The position numbers and the translations under genes were made by a program. Under the pieces are notes generated by a model, which made no database searches, was not told the origin of the DNA, and saw only the letters and a program-made list of their open reading frames with translations. A stretch of 10,174 nucleotides of DNA. Origin: Treponema sp. (lineage in GTDB: Bacteria > Spirochaetota > Spirochaetia > Treponematales > Breznakiellaceae). Positions 5,731 through 10,174 of this stretch are shown piece after piece. The stretch lies in the NCBI GenBank assembly GCA_031288005.1, contig JAITSE010000065.1, positions 1 to 10,174 on the forward strand. Direction: 5' to 3'. Within the stretch, counting starts at the first letter, position 1. Every line of letters begins with the position of its first letter.

Positions 5731-8700
5731 ATGTCCATAAAGGTACATTGGATTTTTTTATTCGCCCTTGCCGTTTCCGGATTGGGTCCCCGGGCGTTTC
5801 CGGATATCCTTGACGGCGCCGATACGGTGACGGACCTTCTTGCCCCGGTTTTCGCGGGGGGAGGAGGCTTTTCTACCTCCCTGGGAGGCGCTTCGGCGAG
5901 CGCGATAAATCCCGCCGCGGGCGGGGAAGCCCAGCGCGCCGTTTTTGAGGCGGGCTATATGACTGTTGTTTCCTTCGACCCGGATAAACCTGTTTTCCCT
6001 TTCGGCGACCCGGATAAGAAGGGATTCGGAAACGCCGCTAATATAGGCGTCCTTCTTCCGACGAAATTCGCTTCCTTTAGCGGCTCGATAAACTCTCTGG
6101 ATATACCGGAGGGAATAAACATTGGCGGGAACCTTTCAGCAGGAAAAGAACTTTACCCCCGCATTAATATGGGACTTGGGCTTAATTTCGGCTTAGGTGG
6201 CGGTACTTCAGGCTGGATATTTTCGGGGGATTTGGGTTTCCGGTACAATATGGGCGGTTTTGGCGTTTTTGAAAATTTTACTACCGCCGCCGTTATAAAA
6301 GGACTGGGGAAGGCCGCTCTTTCTTCGGCTTTTACGCCGGTTGTCGGAGTTTCCGCGGACCTGTTTAACTTGAGGCGTCCCGGCGGGAGCGCCTCTATCC
6401 TAAAAGCGACGGGAGCCCTGGACCTTAGCTTCCCGGGATTTCGCAACGCCGCCGGAAAACTCGGTCTCTCCCTCCTTTTTCTTGATGTTGTTTCAGTCGC
6501 AGGTTCCTGGAGTTTAAACGCAAGGGACCTTTCCGAAGGGGAAGGCGCCCGTATACCATCCTTAGGCTTGGGGGTCAACATCGCCTTTAACTTTGGGGAA
6601 GACCGAACTATAGCCGGCAAGCTTCCGCCTTCAGGCGATGTGAAGACAACCGCGGCGGCTAAGCCCCTGTACGAAGACAAGTCCTACGCCATTGGCGGTG
6701 GGATTACATGGTATGTGGGCATTATGGACAACAAAGCGCCGGTCATCACCGTGGACTACCCGGAAACCCAGTGGCTTTCACCTAATCACGACGGCCTGGT
6801 TGACAACCTGGAAGTTCCCATACGCATCACGGACGACCGCATTGTCACCGGCTGGACCATGGAAATACAAAACGGAACGGGAGAGACTGTCAGAACCTAC
6901 AGGAACAAAGAGATCCGCCAGGAAACCCAGAGTCTGGATGATTTTTTTGATGACTTTTTCGCCAGGCTCATCGCTGTAAAATCCGGGGTAAAAATCCCCG
7001 AAACCTTTGTCTGGGACGGCGTCTCTGACTCCGGGGAAACGGCCTCGGACGGGCTTTATTACTTTTCCATAAGCGCGGATGACGACAACGGCAACTCCGC
7101 AAAAACCGGGGAGAGCTACGAAGTAATAATAGATAATACGCCCCCGGCAGCCGTCATTGAAAATATCGACGAAAGCCAGCGTATATTCTCGCCCGATGGG
7201 GATGGAAACAAGGAAACCATAAAGATCGGCCAGACAGGTTCCGTGGAAGACTTCTGGGCCGCGGGAATATACAATGCCGATGGAGACATGATAAAGACTT
7301 TTAATTACGCCTACACCAAGCCGGAGCCTGTAATCTGGGATGGCAAGGATGACGGCGGCTCCATAGTGCCTGACGGAATTTATGAATACAGGCTCAGCGC
7401 CACAGACCAGGCAAAAAATACCACCCTGGCAGTTCTGCCCCGCATTGTAATCAGCACCGTACAGCCCGTAGTAAACCTTCAGATATCGGATGCGTATTTT
7501 TCGCCTAATGGTGATGGAATAAAAGAGGTTGTCACTTTTGATCCGGTTGTTCCGACGACTGACGGCATAATAGGCTGGGAACTTCAAGTCATAGACAGCA
7601 AGGTTAATCCCTGTATGACCATGACCGGGACGGCGCGCAACCTGCCTAAGGCTTTCAATTTTACCGGCAAGAACGACGCCGGCTTGCCGCTTCCTGAAGG
7701 GGACTATTACGGTAAGCTTTTGGTGAAGTACCGGAACGGCTATACAGCCGAAGCCTACTCCCCGGACTTTACCCTGGACATTACGCCGCCCCAGGCTTTG
7801 ATAAGCGCTGAATACAGCGCTTTCTCCCCGAATAACGACGGGAAGCTGGACGAGATGCTGTTCAGGCAGGACGGCAGCGTTGAGCCTCTGTGGGTAGGGG
7901 AAGTCCGCCCGGCTGCGAGGCCAAATCAGAAGGTCAGGACCTTTAGGATGCCCGCCGGTACTCCGGCCTCCCTTATGACATGGGACGGCTATAACGACGC
8001 GGGGGCCCTCGTCGCTGACGGAGAATACATTTACGTCATCTTCGCCACGGATCCGGCCGGTAATTTAGGACGTTCTAACGAAGAACGATTTACTCTTAGT
8101 ACTGCGGATACCCCGGTACTCCTTTCCGCGGACCAGAGAGTTTTTTCCCCCGTAAGCAGGGGAAGCAATAACCGCATAAATCTTATCCCCCAACTTCAGG
8201 TAAAAGAAGGCGTCGTTTCATGGACGATGAATATCCTTAACGAGGCGGGAAGCGCTGTGCGGACCATCACGGCGAATGGCGCCGTACCCGCAGCTATTCC
8301 CTGGGATGGAAAAACCTCCGGCGGACAGATTGCCCCCGACGGGACATACACCGCCGGAATCGAACTGCGTTACAATATGGGGAATCAGCCCCGGTCCTTT
8401 TCCCGGCCCTTTACCGTGGATACTCAGCCGCCTAAAGCGGAAATTGCTGCGTCCTATAACATATTCTCCCCGAACGACGACTTGCGGAGGGATACTCTCC
8501 CCATAGCCGTAACCGCCGAAGGGAACGACAACTGGCAACTCACCGTAAAGGGACCAACCGGCAATGTCCTGCGGACTTGGAATTGGACCGGTCAGACACC
8601 GGTCATTCCCTGGGATGGAAAGGATGAAGCCGGAAACCAGGCGCCGGACGGACGTTACAGTATCAGCTTGAATTCCACGGACGAAGCGGGAAACAGCTTC

Positions 8701-9831
8701 AGTAAAACCTTGGACAACATTACTCTTGACGCTAGAACGCCCCGGGTGATTCTTACCGCGTCGGAGTCAGGCATAGCCCCCTTGCCGGGTGAAAATAGGA
8801 GTGTCCGCCTGGGGACGATTCTTACCATCACCGACAGCATAGAGTCTTGGAAACTTGATATTGAAAGCCAGGAGGGAGAAGTCATTAGAACCTTTACAGG
8901 CGGACCTTCTTCGGCCCCGCCTGGAAGCATAAGCTGGGACGGTCTGGATTCAAACGGCGCTGTGCGGGAAGGCCGGTATACTCCGGTTCTAACGGTAGCA
9001 TACGCCAAAGGGGATATGGTTAAAACCTTCGCAAGCTCTATCCTCGTGGATATCCACGGTCCGGAACTGGGCTTTAGCTCCTCGCCTGAATATTTCAGCC
9101 CCGACAATGACGGAGTAGCGGATGACATCTTTATGGAGCTTTCCGCCCGGGACGAATCGCCCATAGCGGGCTGGAGCCTTGAGGTCTGGGAAGCCGCGAT
9201 TGACAGTCAGGGCCGGGAAACCTCACGAAAATCTTTTTACCGCATAGAAGGCAAAGGACCGCCGCCTGAGAAGGAGGTTTGGAACGGCCTCAGTTCAAAG
9301 AGAGAACTGGTCCAGGCGGCTACAGACTATCCCGTTACCTTCAGAGTCGAAGACGAATTGGGAAACGCCTCGTCCCTGGAGGGCAAAATAGGCGTTGACG
9401 TTTTGGTGATCCGGGACGGGGACCGCCTCAAGATACAGGTCCCGTCTATTATATTCCGGGCCAACGCCGCGGATTTCAACGGTCTTGAGCCTGTAGTCTC
9501 GGATAATAACTACCGGATCCTCAAGCGGGTCGCGGAGATTCTCAACAAGTTCCGGGATTATAAAATAACTGTTGAAGGCCACGCAAATCCGACTACGCCG
9601 CCCGGTACCGACGCCCGCATACGGGAAGAAGACGGCGGGGCCGGCGAGATAGGGCTTCGACCCCTGAGCGAGAGCCGCGCGAAAGCCACGGTGGATTTTC
9701 TGACCGGTTATGGAGTCAGCCGGAACCGCATGAGCAGCGAAGGCAAGGGAGGCGCCCAGACAGTAAGCTCCTTTGAGGACCGGGACAACTGGTGGAAGAA
9801 TAGGCGGGTTGAGTTTATTTTGATTAAGTAG
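5731..9831 (+). CDS. large surface protein: beta-barrel-like N-terminus, eight FlgD-type Ig-like domains, OmpA domain
   Basis: 1366 aa, probably exported and anchored to peptidoglycan. A signal peptide (first 22-24 residues) precedes a Gly/aromatic-rich region to about 337. Its start (GGASASAINPAAGG) resembles FadL/PorV/UPF0164-type outer-membrane barrels. Eight Ig-like repeats follow at about 338-472, 473-579, 580-687, 688-795, 796-901, 902-1004, 1005-1111 and 1112-1225. Their typical elements are SPNxDG, a central Trp, WDGxxxxG and DGxY. Residues 1226-1366 form an OmpA-like domain with VEGHAN (1281-1286), LSESRA (1312-1317) and a terminal NWWKNRRVEFIL. AAAGGA at 5718-5723 is the ribosome site, 7 nt before the ATG. 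It is divergent from the transporter operon and probably unrelated to it. The exact role (adhesion, envelope spacing or surface assembly) is unknown. Confidence 0.9.
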   Translation: MSIKVHWIFLFALAVSGLGPRAFPDILDGADTVTDLLAPVFAGGGGFSTSLGGASASAINPAAGGEAQRAVFEAGYMTVVSFDPDKPVFPFGDPDKKGFGNAANIGVLLPTKFASFSGSINSLDIPEGINIGGNLSAGKELYPRINMGLGLNFGLGGGTSGWIFSGDLGFRYNMGGFGVFENFTTAAVIKGLGKAALSSAFTPVVGVSADLFNLRRPGGSASILKATGALDLSFPGFRNAAGKLGLSLLFLDVVSVAGSWSLNARDLSEGEGARIPSLGLGVNIAFNFGEDRTIAGKLPPSGDVKTTAAAKPLYEDKSYAIGGGITWYVGIMDNKAPVITVDYPETQWLSPNHDGLVDNLEVPIRITDDRIVTGWTMEIQNGTGETVRTYRNKEIRQETQSLDDFFDDFFARLIAVKSGVKIPETFVWDGVSDSGETASDGLYYFSISADDDNGNSAKTGESYEVIIDNTPPAAVIENIDESQRIFSPDGDGNKETIKIGQTGSVEDFWAAGIYNADGDMIKTFNYAYTKPEPVIWDGKDDGGSIVPDGIYEYRLSATDQAKNTTLAVLPRIVISTVQPVVNLQISDAYFSPNGDGIKEVVTFDPVVPTTDGIIGWELQVIDSKVNPCMTMTGTARNLPKAFNFTGKNDAGLPLPEGDYYGKLLVKYRNGYTAEAYSPDFTLDITPPQALISAEYSAFSPNNDGKLDEMLFRQDGSVEPLWVGEVRPAARPNQKVRTFRMPAGTPASLMTWDGYNDAGALVADGEYIYVIFATDPAGNLGRSNEERFTLSTADTPVLLSADQRVFSPVSRGSNNRINLIPQLQVKEGVVSWTMNILNEAGSAVRTITANGAVPAAIPWDGKTSGGQIAPDGTYTAGIELRYNMGNQPRSFSRPFTVDTQPPKAEIAASYNIFSPNDDLRRDTLPIAVTAEGNDNWQLTVKGPTGNVLRTWNWTGQTPVIPWDGKDEAGNQAPDGRYSISLNSTDEAGNSFSKTLDNITLDARTPRVILTASESGIAPLPGENRSVRLGTILTITDSIESWKLDIESQEGEVIRTFTGGPSSAPPGSISWDGLDSNGAVREGRYTPVLTVAYAKGDMVKTFASSILVDIHGPELGFSSSPEYFSPDNDGVADDIFMELSARDESPIAGWSLEVWEAAIDSQGRETSRKSFYRIEGKGPPPEKEVWNGLSSKRELVQAATDYPVTFRVEDELGNASSLEGKIGVDVLVIRDGDRLKIQVPSIIFRANAADFNGLEPVVSDNNYRILKRVAEILNKFRDYKITVEGHANPTTPPGTDARIREEDGGAGEIGLRPLSESRAKATVDFLTGYGVSRNRMSSEGKGGAQTVSSFEDRDNWWKNRRVEFILIK

Positions 9832-9877
9832 CCTTGTAATGGGAGGGGCCGGAGAGGTCCCTCCGCGTTATAAGGCT
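9830..9877 (+). terminator. long hairpin overlapping the stop of the OmpA-domain gene
   Basis: AGCCTT (9830-9835) pairs with AAGGCT (9872-9877), TAA with TTA after one mismatch, and GGAGGG (9842-9847) with CCCTCC (9859-9864). The outer arm begins inside the TAG stop codon. No T-run follows, so it may end transcription with a factor or protect the 3' end rather than act as a classical intrinsic terminator. Confidence 0.5.
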
Positions 9878-10007
9878 TGATCAAAAGATCCTCGCCCGGC
9901 GCCGCGAACCGCGGTCTGTTTCAGCAAGTTAGATTGTATAGTATGGCAGCCTTTGCCTCAATTTACCCCCGATAAACAATTCCTTATACCGCAAAGAGTT
10001 ATATTCA

Positions 10008-10174
10008 ATGAGCGGCTTCGTTATTTTTAAGACCAGCGAAGCCGGCCTCAAAAATAAGGCCGCTATAGAACTCTATAAGGCCGCTATAGAACTCTATAAG
10101 GCCGCTATAGAACTCTATAAGGCCGCTATAGAACTCTATAAGGCCGCTATAGAACTCTATAAGGCCGCTATAGA
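10008..10174 (+). CDS. heptad-repeat protein, KAAIELY repeats (5' end, partial)
   Basis: An ORF opens with ATG at 10008 and stays open to the window edge. It reads MSGFVIFKTSEAGLKN, then KAAIELY repeated five times plus a partial sixth, in perfect register with the 21-bp DNA repeat. A weak ribosome site (AAAGAG, 9993-9998) lies 9 nt upstream, and TTTACC / TTATAC hexamers spaced 16 bp upstream are a weak promoter candidate. No signal peptide is visible. The heptad would favour an Ala-rich amphipathic helix, possibly a coiled coil. Identical DNA units mean recent expansion or homogenisation. One minus-strand frame of the array is also open (IEFYSGL), so the coding direction rests on the start region and register. 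I do not recognise the family. Confidence 0.5.
   Translation, partial: MSGFVIFKTSEAGLKNKAAIELYKAAIELYKAAIELYKAAIELYKAAIELYKAAI
10055..10174. repeat. 21-bp tandem repeat array, five full copies plus a partial one
   Basis: Units of 21 bp repeat without any mismatch from 10055 to the window edge (five complete, 15 bases of a sixth) and surely continue beyond. Each unit holds two overlapping palindromes: TATAGA / TCTATA across AC, and CTATA / TATAG across AGGCCGC at the unit junction. Unit length, the GCCGCT core and the dual palindrome match the array at 1-252, although the rest of the sequence differs. Confidence 0.95.

Noticed and set aside
6778..7587. 269-codon antisense ORF inside the large surface protein gene
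   Set aside because: It is a shadow of the coding strand, has no ribosome site, and the sense frame shows clear domain repeats throughout.

Overview
The window most likely comes from a spirochaete, probably a Treponema-like organism of moderate to high GC. This is inferred from the lax lipobox of the binding protein, the large outer-envelope protein built of FlgD-type Ig-like domains plus an OmpA domain ending in NWWKNRRVEFIL, and the repeat-rich intergenic DNA. No rRNA or tRNA is present to confirm it.

Layout. Positions 1-252 are twelve exact-length 21-bp tandem repeats. Positions 254-665 are a dense cluster of inverted repeats built around a shared 10-bp box (GGAGTTTTGC or its complement). 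Positions 683-5061 are a five-gene minus-strand operon transcribed from a near-consensus promoter at 5112-5141. In transcription order it encodes an amino-acid-type solute-binding lipoprotein, an M20 amidohydrolase, two permeases and an ATPase. Positions 5080-5730 are a divergent intergenic region with the operon promoter, a plus-strand extended -10 element and two related GGAAAC/GTTTCC hairpin structures. Positions 5731-9831 encode a 1366-residue surface protein: signal peptide, beta-barrel-like N-terminus, eight Ig-like domains and an OmpA-like peptidoglycan-binding domain. A long hairpin overlaps its stop codon. From 10008 to the window edge a new plus-strand ORF opens and runs directly into a second 21-bp tandem array, which it reads as the heptad KAAIELY.

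How the parts work together. The operon is a complete polar amino acid importer plus a cytoplasmic hydrolase that would deacylate or deamidate an imported compound. The large protein probably ties the outer membrane or cell surface to peptidoglycan.

The least explained material is the repeat DNA. The arrays at the two window edges differ in sequence but share unit length (21 bp = 7 codons), a GCCGCT core and two alternative palindromic registers. Both have a plus-strand reading as a basic-Ala-Ala heptad (RAALINV and KAAIELY). Together with the stem-loop cluster they suggest a dispersed family of heptad-repeat genes with structured flanks. I do not recognise this family; whether it is translated cannot be settled from the sequence alone.
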